Origin: Candidatus Muiribacteriota bacterium
GTDB taxonomy: Bacteria; Muiribacteriota; DAOVTB01
Assembly: GCA_030633305.1 (NCBI GenBank)
Contig: DAOVTB010000012.1
Location: 1 to 45,260 of the forward strand
Reading direction: 5' to 3'
DNA length: 45,260 nt
In this document: in pieces, positions 17,998 to 27,288 of the stretch
How positions within the stretch are numbered: the first letter of the stretch is position 1
Layout of the letters: each line of letters starts with the position of its first letter
Made by a program: the position numbers and the translations under genes
Notes under the pieces: model-generated
Database searches by the model: none
Told to the model about the DNA's origin: nothing
The model's input: only the letters and a program-made list of their open reading frames with translations

Positions 17998-19149
17998 TTG
18001 AAGACAATGAAAATACTGTATTTGACGAATTTGATACCATGTCCAGATAAACCAGTTGGCGGGATGTTTAACTATAAACGTATTGAAGGACTTGAAAAAG
18101 ATTACTCTGATGTTGAATTAAAGATTATTTTTCCGGATTCAATTGTCCGGAAACCTTTTCCATATTTACACTGGAAAAGGGATTATGATTTTTCTGATAT
18201 TGGACTTACAGATAAAAAAATACATGTTAGAAAATATATTGAATATTTCAATTATGGATTGAAATATCTTGCAAAGCAGGTTATCAGGTTCAAAGAAGAG
18301 TTTGATTATGATATTATCCATGTACATTGGACTTATCCGTATGCATATGTTGCTAAATTGGTTAAAGCTTTAATCAATGTACCGTATATAGTGACCTGTC
18401 ATGGCTCTGATATTCATAATCTGATGTTGAGAGATGGACATAGGAGATTGATTCTTGAAGGTCTTAAAGATGCTGACAAGGTTGTGTTTGTTAGTGATTC
18501 CTTGTGTGGTTTTGCTAAAAAACAGGGATATGACAGGAATAACTTTCAGATAATAACAAATGGTATTGATCCTGAGGTATTTTGTTTATCTGACAATAGT
18601 AGTTTTTTTGAGAATGATTATCCTGTTATTGGTTATATATCTGATTTTTCCAAGGTTAAAGGTGGCGATCTTATTCCGTCTATTGTTAATGCAATTGATA
18701 ACAAGTTGAACGGGAAAGTAAATTTTTTATTTATTCTAAAATCCAAATTCGGGAATTATCCTGTAATTGGATTAGATGAGAATAGAGTAAAAATATTGAG
18801 AACGGTTCCATATAATGAAATGGGTAAGTTATATGCTGTGATGAATTTACTTCTTATGCCAAGCAGACAGGAAGGCTGGCCGTGTACGTCTATTGAGGCG
18901 CTTGCCTGTGGAGTACCTGTTTTGGGTTCAGATATACCGCCTATACGCGAAGTTGTACCAGATGAATATGGATCATTTGTCGACATTAATCAATCTGATG
19001 ATATAGTAGCAGACGAATGTGCAAGTAAGGTTGTTGCTATATTGAACGCTGATTATGATATAAAAGCTATGAATCTGTATAGTTCTAAATTTTCCTGGAA
19101 ATCTGTAGTGAAAAGTGAAGTTGAACTATATAGAAAAATATTGATTTGA
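17998..19149 (+). CDS. GT4-family glycosyltransferase
   Basis: GT-B fold sugar transferase of 383 residues. The N-terminal domain opens MKILYLTNLIPCPDKPVGGM, typical of family 4, and has the CHGSDIH loop near residue 140. The C-terminal domain has DFSKVKGGDLI, then the E-x7-E signature EGWPCTSIEALACGVPVLGSD that binds the nucleotide-sugar donor. Such enzymes build LPS, exopolysaccharide or glycoproteins; the acceptor cannot be told from sequence, and no other glycan genes lie nearby. AAGGAG (17987-17992) is 5 bp from the TTG at 17998, better than the 14 bp to the ATG at 18007, so TTG is chosen, though MKILYLTN is the usual N-terminus. It lies just inside one arm of the 84-bp inverted repeat. 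Confidence 0.88.
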   Translation: MKTMKILYLTNLIPCPDKPVGGMFNYKRIEGLEKDYSDVELKIIFPDSIVRKPFPYLHWKRDYDFSDIGLTDKKIHVRKYIEYFNYGLKYLAKQVIRFKEEFDYDIIHVHWTYPYAYVAKLVKALINVPYIVTCHGSDIHNLMLRDGHRRLILEGLKDADKVVFVSDSLCGFAKKQGYDRNNFQIITNGIDPEVFCLSDNSSFFENDYPVIGYISDFSKVKGGDLIPSIVNAIDNKLNGKVNFLFILKSKFGNYPVIGLDENRVKILRTVPYNEMGKLYAVMNLLLMPSRQEGWPCTSIEALACGVPVLGSDIPPIREVVPDEYGSFVDINQSDDIVADECASKVVAILNADYDIKAMNLYSSKFSWKSVVKSEVELYRKILI

Positions 19150-19176
19150 ATTAGAATATTCAAGCTAATCAGTATT

Positions 19177-19208
19177 TTTCTTTGTGTCTTAGTGCCTTTG
19201 TGTGAGAT
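19177..19208 (-). repeat. CTTTGTGT-type low-complexity repeat
   Basis: TTTCTTTGTGTCTTAGTGCC followed by TTTGTGTGAGA belongs to a loose class of short repeats (ACACAAAG/CTTTGTGT) that also occurs near 17823 and 45038. It is noncoding, between the glycosyltransferase and the aldolase promoter. Confidence 0.4.
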
Positions 19209-19281
19209 ATTTTTTTTGTTCAGTTCAAATTTGTTTACAATGTGATTCCTCAAGTTTTAAATAGTTGAAAAAAATACTCAA

Positions 19282-19326
19282 TTGGATTAAACTATGTTTG
19301 TTTTATATTGAAACCGGGAAACCCGG
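19282..19326 (+). promoter_or_regulatory. Predicted promoter and leader hairpin for aldolase-enolase
   Basis: TTGGAT at 19282-19287, 16-bp spacer, TATATT at 19304-19309. Five bases on lies CCGGG-AAA-CCCGG (19314-19326), a tight hairpin just before the GAGGAGG ribosome site. The hairpin would be at or near the 5' end of the mRNA and could protect it or tune initiation; that is inference. Confidence 0.5.
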
Positions 19327-19344
19327 AGTAGAGGAGGATTGAAA

Positions 19345-20340
19345 ATGGCTGTAAGTTATAAGGATCTGGGATTTGTTAATACCAGAGAGATGTTTAAGAA
19401 GGCGATGGCGGGGAAATATGCTGTACCTGCATATAATTTCAATAATATGGAACAGTTGCAGGCAATTATCAATGGCTGTGGAAAATCGGGATCTCCGGTT
19501 ATTATCCAGGTCTCAAAAGGTGCTAGGAATTATGCTAATCAGACCCTTTTAAGATATATGGCTGAAGGTGCAGTAAGAATGGCTAAGGATTTAGGCTATG
19601 ATATTCCTATTACGCTTCATCTGGATCATGGTGACAGTTATGAGACTTGTGTTTCATGTATTGAAACTGGATTTTCATCAGTTATGATAGATGGTTCTCA
19701 TTTACCGTATGATGAAAATGTGGAATTGACTGCAAAAGTAGTAGAATATGCACATAAGTATGATGTAACTGTTGAAGGTGAACTTGGCGTTCTTGCTGGA
19801 ATTGAAGACGATGTGGTTGCTGCAAAATCAATCTATACTCAACCTGAAGAAGTAGATGACTTTGTAAAGAAAACTGGAGTTGATTCATTGGCCATTTCCA
19901 TTGGTACATCACATGGAGCATTTAAATTTAAACCAGAGCAGTGTACAAAAAATGATAAGGGTGTTTTAGTGCCACCGGAACTGAGATTTGATATCCTTGA
20001 AGGGATTGAAAAAATGATACCAGGTTTTCCAATTGTACTTCATGGATCAAGCTCAGTATTACCGAAATATGTGAATATTATCAATGAATATGGTGGAAAA
20101 CTTGAAGCCGCTGTTGGTATACCTGAGGAACAGCTTAGAAAAGCTGCAAAACTTGCTGTTTGTAAAATAAATATTGATTCAGATGGAAGACTTGTTATGA
20201 CGGGACTTATCAGAAAAGTTTTAGCTGATAAACCAGCTGAGTTTGATCCTAGAAAATATCTTGGACCAGCAAGAGAAGAATTAATGAATATGATAATGGA
20301 TAAAAATAAAAATGTATTAGGTAGTGCCAATAACGCATAG
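19345..20340 (+). CDS. fba: Class II fructose-bisphosphate aldolase
   Basis: Zinc-dependent enzyme of glycolysis and gluconeogenesis that cleaves fructose-1,6-bisphosphate to DHAP and glyceraldehyde-3-phosphate. The 331-residue protein has the class II signatures: AVPAYNFNN at the N-terminus, HLDHGDSYE (zinc ligand His and catalytic Asp region), VEGELGVLAGIED, SIGTSHGAFKF (zinc His) and IVLHGSSS (zinc His), then NIDSDGR for phosphate binding. GAGGAGG at 19331-19337 is 7 bp from the ATG at 19345; the in-frame TTG at 19339 touches it. Enolase follows after 48 bp, presumably in the same transcript, giving a small glycolytic operon. A close relative acting on tagatose-bisphosphate cannot be fully excluded. 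Confidence 0.94.
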   Translation: MAVSYKDLGFVNTREMFKKAMAGKYAVPAYNFNNMEQLQAIINGCGKSGSPVIIQVSKGARNYANQTLLRYMAEGAVRMAKDLGYDIPITLHLDHGDSYETCVSCIETGFSSVMIDGSHLPYDENVELTAKVVEYAHKYDVTVEGELGVLAGIEDDVVAAKSIYTQPEEVDDFVKKTGVDSLAISIGTSHGAFKFKPEQCTKNDKGVLVPPELRFDILEGIEKMIPGFPIVLHGSSSVLPKYVNIINEYGGKLEAAVGIPEEQLRKAAKLAVCKINIDSDGRLVMTGLIRKVLADKPAEFDPRKYLGPAREELMNMIMDKNKNVLGSANNA

Positions 20341-20385
20341 TAAGAATAAAATATAAGATAGAATAAATAAAATAGAGGAGATTAA

Positions 20386-21675
<1,290 letters not shown>

Positions 21676-21681
21676 AGAAGA

Positions 21682-21720
21682 AAAGATTCTCGCGCAGAGA
21701 ACGCAAAGAGCGCAGAGAAT
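21682..21720 (-). repeat. GCGTTCTCTGCGCGAGA repeat (family F), inverted copy
   Basis: AAAGATTCTCGCGCAGAGAA then CGCAAAGAGCGCAGAGAAT is the reverse complement of the repeat at 22001-22037 and of the one at 41172-41205. It starts a few bases after the enolase stop. Confidence 0.75.
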
Positions 21721-21763
21721 AAAAAAAATAAAGAAACTTATAGTTTATAAAAAAGATAATATC

Positions 21764-21793
21764 AAAAGGGCGATCTTTACGATCGCCCTTTTT
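21764..21793 (+). terminator. Rho-independent terminator after enolase
   Basis: AAAAGGGCGATC, loop TTTAC, GATCGCCCTTTTT: a 12-bp perfect stem with a T tract. It ends the aldolase-enolase unit and could work in either direction because the A run mirrors the T run. Confidence 0.92.
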
Positions 21794-21891
21794 GATTTTC
21801 ACCTGAAATTTCTATATGAATTTTGGTGAAAATAATTAAGCTGGCATAGGAGTTAAAGTAACTTTCATAAACTCGAATGTAATATGCATTA

Positions 21892-21975
21892 TCATAACGT
21901 GTCAGGGCACATTGAATTTTTTTGAACATCAAAGAAAATTCAAGTCCTTCTGACACAATCTATATTAGTATTTGG
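21892..21975 (+). repeat. 84-bp repeat family D, direct copy
   Basis: Identical to the reverse complement of 17867-17950. The two copies bracket the glycosyltransferase, aldolase and enolase genes. Homology fades right after TAGTATTTGG on the distal side and before TCATAACGTG on the proximal side. Confidence 0.92.
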
Positions 21976-22000
21976 GATTTATTACTAGTTTTCTCTTTCC

Positions 22001-22037
22001 TATGCGTCCTCAGCGTTCTCTGCGCGAGAATCTTTTT
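22001..22037 (+). repeat. GCGTTCTCTGCGCGAGA repeat (family F), direct copy
   Basis: ATGCGTCCTCAGCGTTCTCT then GCGCGAGAATCTTTTTTT, matching 41172-41205 and the inverse of 21682-21720. It is immediately upstream of the cyclase gene, whose leader contains TATACT at about 22043. Confidence 0.75.
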
Positions 22038-22078
22038 TTATGGTATACTTACCTTGAATTTAATCTATGGAGTTTTGA

Positions 22079-23419
22079 ATGGGAAAACAAAAATCACAGA
22101 ACTTATCAATAATGATGACGGATATTCAGGGATATACAGATAAAAGCTCTGGTTCTTCACGAGAAGAGATAATTGGACTTATAAGAAGACATAATCAACT
22201 TATGATTCCTATTATTGAGTTCTATGGTGGTACTGTGATTAAATCCATTGGGGATGCTTTTTTATGCACATTTCAAAGTGCTACTGATGCTGTTGTATGT
22301 TCTATTATCATCCAGCTGGTTTTGAAGGAATTCAATGAAAAACAGGAAGATGTATCACATAGGATGAAATTAAGAGTAGTCATAAATACTGGAGATGTTT
22401 CATTAGAACAGAATGATATTTATGGTGAGGCTGTTAATGTTACTGCAAGGATGGAAGGGCTTCCATGTTTTCCTGGCGGATCTATTGGGATAAGCGCTTC
22501 TACTTATCTTTTGATGAACAGAAATGAAATTGTAGCGACTAAAATTGGTGCAAAAAAACTTAAAGGTATTCCTGAAAAAGTGACGGTTTATAAAGTACCT
22601 CTTGATAAACAGAAATTATCCAGCATACCTGCGAGATTGCTTGAACTTGTTGAAAAATCTGTAAGCTCAAAGGGAGGTATTTCACTTCCTTCTGACCAGA
22701 TTGCGGAATGGAGCAATGCTGTTAAATCATTTCTTGCTGAAAAAAACTGGGGTGAAAATATCTCTCAGGTTCAGGAAAATATCAAAAATGTTCATAAGAA
22801 AATTTCTAAATCATTCAGTAAAAAATCTCTTGTAGAGCGTGATGATAAGAAAGAATTGATTGATGCATCTGTTAAGATCAGGTGTAAGTCATTTGGAATT
22901 GATCTGGTTCTGATTCTGATTGCTTGTATTGTTTTGAGAATGGGCTGGTGGCTTGGTCAGAAGATTGTTTTTGGATCACCCCTTATAGAAACAAATGTTA
23001 CAAGGCAATATAATGTACCAGGAAATAATAATGGTAGAAACCTTATCAGTAATACTGTTTCTAATAATCCAGATTTAAGCGAAATTGGTGGAAAAATATT
23101 TGTAAAAAGACCGGTGGGAATTATTGAATTAATGATCGATTTGAATATAAGATATCCATTTATTCTGATTATATTCTATTTTGCAGTTTTCTGGATGATA
23201 CGGAGTGCATCTCTTGGCCAAATAGTCACTGGGACAGCAGTTATTTATGGTGATGATGAAAAACTTGACATTACAATTGCATTTAAACGATCTGTAATAT
23301 TTTTCTTTTCAAATCTGTTTTTTGGTGCAGGGGCATTAATGATTTTTTCCGGTGAGAAGAAAACGCTTTATGACAAGGTTTGTAATACTAGAGTTGTTGA
23401 AGAACTTAAAACTGATTGA
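22079..23419 (+). CDS. Class III adenylate/guanylate cyclase fused to an RDD membrane domain
   Basis: 446 residues. The N-terminal catalytic domain (about 8-190) has the metal-binding aspartates Asp15 (MMTDIQGYT) and Asp59 (IGDAF), a Lys two residues before the latter loop, and Asn120/Arg124 (GEAVNVTARME) that stabilise the transition state, so it is probably active. Substrate (ATP or GTP) is not settled by sequence. A linker of about 80 residues leads to an RDD-like domain: a membrane segment near 276-296, a loop with Asn repeats, a second near 356-378 and a third near 400-415, ending in the characteristic YDKVCNTRVV. The cyclase faces the cytoplasm, so the RDD part may sense membrane state or act as anchor; this is inference. 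Class III cyclases more often have their membrane part at the N-terminus. Start ATG has GGAG 8 bp upstream. Confidence 0.85.
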   Translation: MGKQKSQNLSIMMTDIQGYTDKSSGSSREEIIGLIRRHNQLMIPIIEFYGGTVIKSIGDAFLCTFQSATDAVVCSIIIQLVLKEFNEKQEDVSHRMKLRVVINTGDVSLEQNDIYGEAVNVTARMEGLPCFPGGSIGISASTYLLMNRNEIVATKIGAKKLKGIPEKVTVYKVPLDKQKLSSIPARLLELVEKSVSSKGGISLPSDQIAEWSNAVKSFLAEKNWGENISQVQENIKNVHKKISKSFSKKSLVERDDKKELIDASVKIRCKSFGIDLVLILIACIVLRMGWWLGQKIVFGSPLIETNVTRQYNVPGNNNGRNLISNTVSNNPDLSEIGGKIFVKRPVGIIELMIDLNIRYPFILIIFYFAVFWMIRSASLGQIVTGTAVIYGDDEKLDITIAFKRSVIFFFSNLFFGAGALMIFSGEKKTLYDKVCNTRVVEELKTD

Positions 23420-23442
23420 TGAAACTTATTGTATGTTTTTTG

Positions 23443-23451
23443 TGGTATAAT
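23443..23451 (+). promoter_or_regulatory. Predicted extended -10 promoter for the PEGA gene
   Basis: TGGTATAAT is a perfect extended -10 element, 34 bp before the start codon. No good -35 is seen, as is usual for extended -10 promoters. It lies 24 bp after the cyclase stop. Confidence 0.5.
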
Positions 23452-23485
23452 AATTATAGAGATATAAATTAAAAGAGGTGGAGTA

Positions 23486-24025
23486 ATGAAAAAAATAATA
23501 TTAACTTTTATTCTAATAGGTTTATTGAGTGTAGTTGGTTTTACTATTGGTGAATTAAGTATCGATTCTTTTCCAGATCAGGCATCTGTATTTGTTGATA
23601 ATAAATTTTATGGAAAAACGCCTCTTCTTGTAAAAAACATTAGTGATGGTGTTCATGAAGTTATGATTATAAAGGCTGGAGAAAGATCTTTTGTAGAAAA
23701 TGTATATGTTTATGCAAGTGACAGAACAAAAGTAATGGCTGATTTTACAGCTGCATCAAAATATACAAATAAAAGTTCACAACTTGTTCAACAGGATGCA
23801 GATCCTGCGGTAAGAGATACTTATGTACCAGAACAGCGAGATGATGCAGCGTGGCGTCGCGAACGCAGCAAAGTTCGTATGAGAAACACTGTTTTAGGTC
23901 TTGGACTTGTAAATGAATTTCTCGGTTCACGCGGTTCTACCAGAAGCTCTACTCGAAATGTACTAGGTGGTTTAGGAATTCTGAATGAAGTTGGAGTGTT
24001 TAATTCACTATTTGCTCCAAGATAG
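23486..24025 (+). CDS. Exported PEGA-domain protein
   Basis: 179 residues with a signal peptide (about 1-20, LTFILIGLLSVVGFTIG). Residues 22-90 form a PEGA domain: ELSIDSFPDQASVFVDNKFYG followed by KTPLLVKNISDGVHEVMI is the usual beta-sandwich pattern. The C-terminal half is polar, with Arg/Asp-rich and Gly/Ser/Arg-rich segments and no recognisable domain. PEGA domains are found on bacterial surface or periplasmic proteins, with carbohydrate or wall binding suspected in the family. AGAGGTGGAG is a strong ribosome site. It ends at a bidirectional terminator that faces the minus-strand operon. Ligand unknown. Confidence 0.8.
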   Translation: MKKIILTFILIGLLSVVGFTIGELSIDSFPDQASVFVDNKFYGKTPLLVKNISDGVHEVMIIKAGERSFVENVYVYASDRTKVMADFTAASKYTNKSSQLVQQDADPAVRDTYVPEQRDDAAWRRERSKVRMRNTVLGLGLVNEFLGSRGSTRSSTRNVLGGLGILNEVGVFNSLFAPR

Positions 24026-24044
24026 TAAAAATGATCAAATAAAT

Positions 24045-24081
24045 AAAAAAGCCAGATCCCTATGCGGGATCTGGCTTTTTT
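24045..24081. terminator. Bidirectional rho-independent terminator between convergent genes
   Basis: AAAAAAGCCAGATCCC, loop TATGC, GGGATCTGGCTTTTTT: 16 paired bases with A and T tracts on both sides. It would stop transcription from the PEGA gene and from the minus-strand radical SAM operon. A CCTTCATGT triple repeat follows at 24084-24110. Confidence 0.95.
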
Positions 24082-24102
24082 TCTTCATGTCCTTCATGTC
24101 CT

Positions 24103-25209
24103 TCATGGTAAATTCTTCTTGTTTTTAATTAATAATGACGAGGTTATAATTTTCTCTTCATCCGGTGTTATTGCAGGGGCATCGAAGTTATTACATTTCT
24201 GGCAAATGGGAAAGCCACTAAGGTCTCTTGAAAGATGTGATTTTGCAAATTCAATATATTCGGAACTTGAAAGAATTTCGAACAGACTTTTGTCATGTAT
24301 CTTACCAAGAGAGAGTTCGCTATTTTTATCTTTCCAGCAGAATGTTATATTTCCTTTCATATCTATGACTAGAAATTTAAAAGGTGCCGGACAGATCATC
24401 TTTTCATGATCACGGTTTATCTGGGAATCTATGCTAATAATTCTTCTTTCAGGCATAATTTCAATGATTCCGGCGTTGTGGAGCGCTTTTTTATGAAGGG
24501 TTTCATATGTTTCCTGTAATTCGATACCTGCTTCAACTCTTCGAATAATTATTCGGTGTGATGAGGTGTCATTACTGATGCTGTAAGGATCATATATTAC
24601 TTTTGCATCTAACCCGTATGATTTATAAATTTTTTTCCAGAAATCAATGAATGGTTTTACCTGATTTAAATTATTTTTAAAAACCAGAAATTGTACTGCT
24701 GTGCGAATATGAGGAGTATTTCCATCATTAAGATATTGAAAAAACATTTTGATATTTTCTATGACTTTTTCCAGCGCATCAATTCCTTTAATAGATTTGT
24801 ATGTATCTCTTTTGAATGCATCAATTGAAAAAACGATATCAAAAGGAATTGTAGCAGAACGTATGGATGTCGCAATCTCTCTGATTAACTTTTCATTAAG
24901 AAAAACTGCATTAGTGTGAAAAATGGTACCTTTGAAATTTTCTATGCCTTCCAATGTTGTAGTTATGTAATTGATTATTTGACTTATCTGAGGATGGAGG
25001 AATGGTTCTCCTATCCATATTGGAAGAAAGTGAAAATCCCTTTTTAATTTTAATGAATCTGAAACTATTTTTTCTACAAGAGTCATTGAAATAAATCCAG
25101 AATCCAGATTGAGATTTTCATTCTGTTTGGGGCAGCCGATGCAACGTAAATTACAGAAATCTGTTAATGGAAACTGAATGCATAAAGGGATTGAATTTGT
25201 AATGACCAA
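24103..25209 (-). CDS. Radical SAM protein with SPASM-like C-terminus
   Basis: 368 residues. Cys19, Cys23 and Cys26 (CNLRCIGC) are the C-x3-C-x2-C ligands for the SAM-binding [4Fe-4S] cluster. A TIM-barrel core follows, with WIGEPFLHP in the GGEP-like position and FDIVFSIDAFKRDTY. The C-terminal part has CPAPFKFLVIDMKGNITFCW and a final CQKCNNFDAP, a SPASM-type set of cysteines for extra clusters. Such enzymes mature peptides or proteins (sactipeptides, anaerobic sulfatases), but others act on small molecules. The start is TTG two bases after the stop of the upstream gene, with no clear ribosome site, so it should be translationally coupled to the large exported Cys-containing protein. That pairing suggests the exported protein may be its substrate, which is an inference. 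Confidence 0.85.
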   Translation of the reverse strand: MVITNSIPLCIQFPLTDFCNLRCIGCPKQNENLNLDSGFISMTLVEKIVSDSLKLKRDFHFLPIWIGEPFLHPQISQIINYITTTLEGIENFKGTIFHTNAVFLNEKLIREIATSIRSATIPFDIVFSIDAFKRDTYKSIKGIDALEKVIENIKMFFQYLNDGNTPHIRTAVQFLVFKNNLNQVKPFIDFWKKIYKSYGLDAKVIYDPYSISNDTSSHRIIIRRVEAGIELQETYETLHKKALHNAGIIEIMPERRIISIDSQINRDHEKMICPAPFKFLVIDMKGNITFCWKDKNSELSLGKIHDKSLFEILSSSEYIEFAKSHLSRDLSGFPICQKCNNFDAPAITPDEEKIITSSLLIKNKKNLP

Positions 25210-25211
25210 TG

Positions 25212-27278
25212 TTAATAATTACTTGAATTATCTATTGAAGTCCAGTTCAATATGGAATTAAGTATTTTGAACGGGATTTTTAACAATAAACTATTATTTG
25301 AAGCATCTGTTGCATTTAGAACAATAAAAGCTTTTTCTTCAGGGTTAGTGAAATATATTCTATGTAAAAGCCAGTTTTTACTGTCACGTATCTCAATTGG
25401 AGTGTCCGCTTTTTGGTTTATAGTTATACAGCCTACTTCCTGTTTAAGTTTAACAATGACTTCGCCCGGGACATTATCGACTGTTTTTATAACATAGTAG
25501 TATCGTTCATCCTCAATTACAAGAAACCCGCTTTTTTTGGGATAATATTTTCTGACATCAATAGTTACTTCACTGGGTGAAGAATCAGCTCTGCGTCCTA
25601 GAGAGTATGAAGTCACTGAATGATTTATCACAGGTGTACCTCTTCCGAAGGGATAAATATTAAAATCAACCGGCGTTCCAAAAACATCCAGGTCAAGGCA
25701 GTACTCTGCTTGTAATATTTCAGTGCCAGCTTTGATTCCACAGGCTTTTTTTGAAGCTGGAAAGGCACTGAAATCGCCAACAAAACTTTTAATTTCTGTT
25801 CTTGGAGACTTCATTAGAATGAATCCAACCTCAAGTCCAGGGGGATCATTGTCAGTTACATTGATTGTGAATTCAGCTTTAGGTTCGTCAGGAGATGGGA
25901 CTCGACCGTCATAATCAGTTTCAGGATCATTGACTCCGTACATGACGGAAGCAGTTATTTCACCTTTTATTGGTTCAATACTGTCATATGGAGCTATAAA
26001 ATATTGGTCGCTTTTTAAAATCTCATCTCTTTTCATCCCGGTTGGCGGAGCTTTAAACTCTACTTCGAATTCAGCTATGAAATTATCATCTGCATTGAGG
26101 TCGATTTTTCTTGTTATAGTAGGCTTTTTCATTGTGTTGTTGGGATCACCTTCAATATATTGATAAATTTTGCTGAATGAGCCATTGCTTAAAGTAACAG
26201 CGACAGTATCGAGTTCCTGATTAGGGTTATCATCAATAACCTTGAAACGGATTATATTGTTATTATACATCGGATCGCCAGTTGTAGCTTTCATTTCGCA
26301 GTTATTACCAGGATGTGTAAAGTCGATTTTTGGAGAGACTTTATCCCAGATGAAAAATTTTCTTTCTTCTAATGTTAATTCCCATCTATTAGCCTTATCC
26401 TCAATATTTAAACCGTTTGTGTGATTAGCGAGATCAATGGCATTAGCCCATTCGGCATATGGAAATCTTATTTTAAATTTTACGTTGTAGCAGTTATTCT
26501 TTTCGTTTGGATCTGTTGAGTCAGAGAAAAGCATGTGATTATCATCAACTCCTGGGTCACAGTTTTGAAATGAAATCGGAAAAGAAAACTCACAATTATA
26601 AAGTTCGATTAAGGCGAAAATATCAATAGTTTCTGGATACGCCATAAACGCAACGTTATCAAAAAGTTTAACAATATCATCAGAGAAAGGCGTCCAACTG
26701 GAATCTGAAGGGATAAGATTTATCTCTGTGCCTTCAGGAGGAGACATTACAAGTTTGAATTCAATTTCTTTCCATATAGGATTTTTTTTATCTATGGGTA
26801 TCAATGTTTTTGAAAGGCTATTTGAGCCATCATGAATTCCACCCCAGCGAACATAGTGTTTTTTTCCGCCGCATATTGAGTTTCCCGGTGAATATGTTTG
26901 CGTTCCCAATCGAATTGGACATGAAATTTTGGAATTACAGGTAGTAGGAAATTGTCGGATAGGTAAATCCCATGAAATAGATTCTGCGCCAGAATTTGCA
27001 ACACGCTGTCCGTAGAATCTTAAAATACAGTCAAAAAATATCGTACTCTGCCGAGAACTTCCGCTAAGAATTTTAGCCGCTTTGTAATCGTCATCACTGC
27101 CAATGTAATAGCCTTTTTGATCAGCATCACCGACACCACAAGAAAAATTTTTTAATTGTATAGGGCTTTGATCTGCATTCTTAGAGTATTTGTAGATATC
27201 GCCAACATCTTGTGAATATAATACTCCGCTATTCAGTATGAAGATTACTATTCCAAATAATATTGTTTGTCTATTCAT
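25212..27278 (-). CDS. Large exported Cys-containing beta-rich protein of unknown function
   Basis: I do not recognise the family. 688 residues; signal peptide about 1-22 (TILFGIVIFILNSGVLYSQ). The mature protein is beta-rich with about 12 cysteines (for example FFDCILRF, TTCNSKISCP, SICGGKKH, NCEFSF, NNCYNVKF, KACGI, EYCLD, VGCITIN). Segments such as VAVTLSNGSF and PKAEFTINVTDNDPPGLEV look like immunoglobulin-like or Calx-beta/cadherin-type strands. There is no membrane anchor or sorting motif at the C-terminus. The gene is 10 bp after the TPR-like gene and 2 bp before the radical SAM gene in one operon. The even number of cysteines suggests disulfides after export, or modification before it. 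Confidence 0.75.
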   Translation of the reverse strand: MNRQTILFGIVIFILNSGVLYSQDVGDIYKYSKNADQSPIQLKNFSCGVGDADQKGYYIGSDDDYKAAKILSGSSRQSTIFFDCILRFYGQRVANSGAESISWDLPIRQFPTTCNSKISCPIRLGTQTYSPGNSICGGKKHYVRWGGIHDGSNSLSKTLIPIDKKNPIWKEIEFKLVMSPPEGTEINLIPSDSSWTPFSDDIVKLFDNVAFMAYPETIDIFALIELYNCEFSFPISFQNCDPGVDDNHMLFSDSTDPNEKNNCYNVKFKIRFPYAEWANAIDLANHTNGLNIEDKANRWELTLEERKFFIWDKVSPKIDFTHPGNNCEMKATTGDPMYNNNIIRFKVIDDNPNQELDTVAVTLSNGSFSKIYQYIEGDPNNTMKKPTITRKIDLNADDNFIAEFEVEFKAPPTGMKRDEILKSDQYFIAPYDSIEPIKGEITASVMYGVNDPETDYDGRVPSPDEPKAEFTINVTDNDPPGLEVGFILMKSPRTEIKSFVGDFSAFPASKKACGIKAGTEILQAEYCLDLDVFGTPVDFNIYPFGRGTPVINHSVTSYSLGRRADSSPSEVTIDVRKYYPKKSGFLVIEDERYYYVIKTVDNVPGEVIVKLKQEVGCITINQKADTPIEIRDSKNWLLHRIYFTNPEEKAFIVLNATDASNNSLLLKIPFKILNSILNWTSIDNSSNY

Positions 27279-27288
27279 AACATTATCT

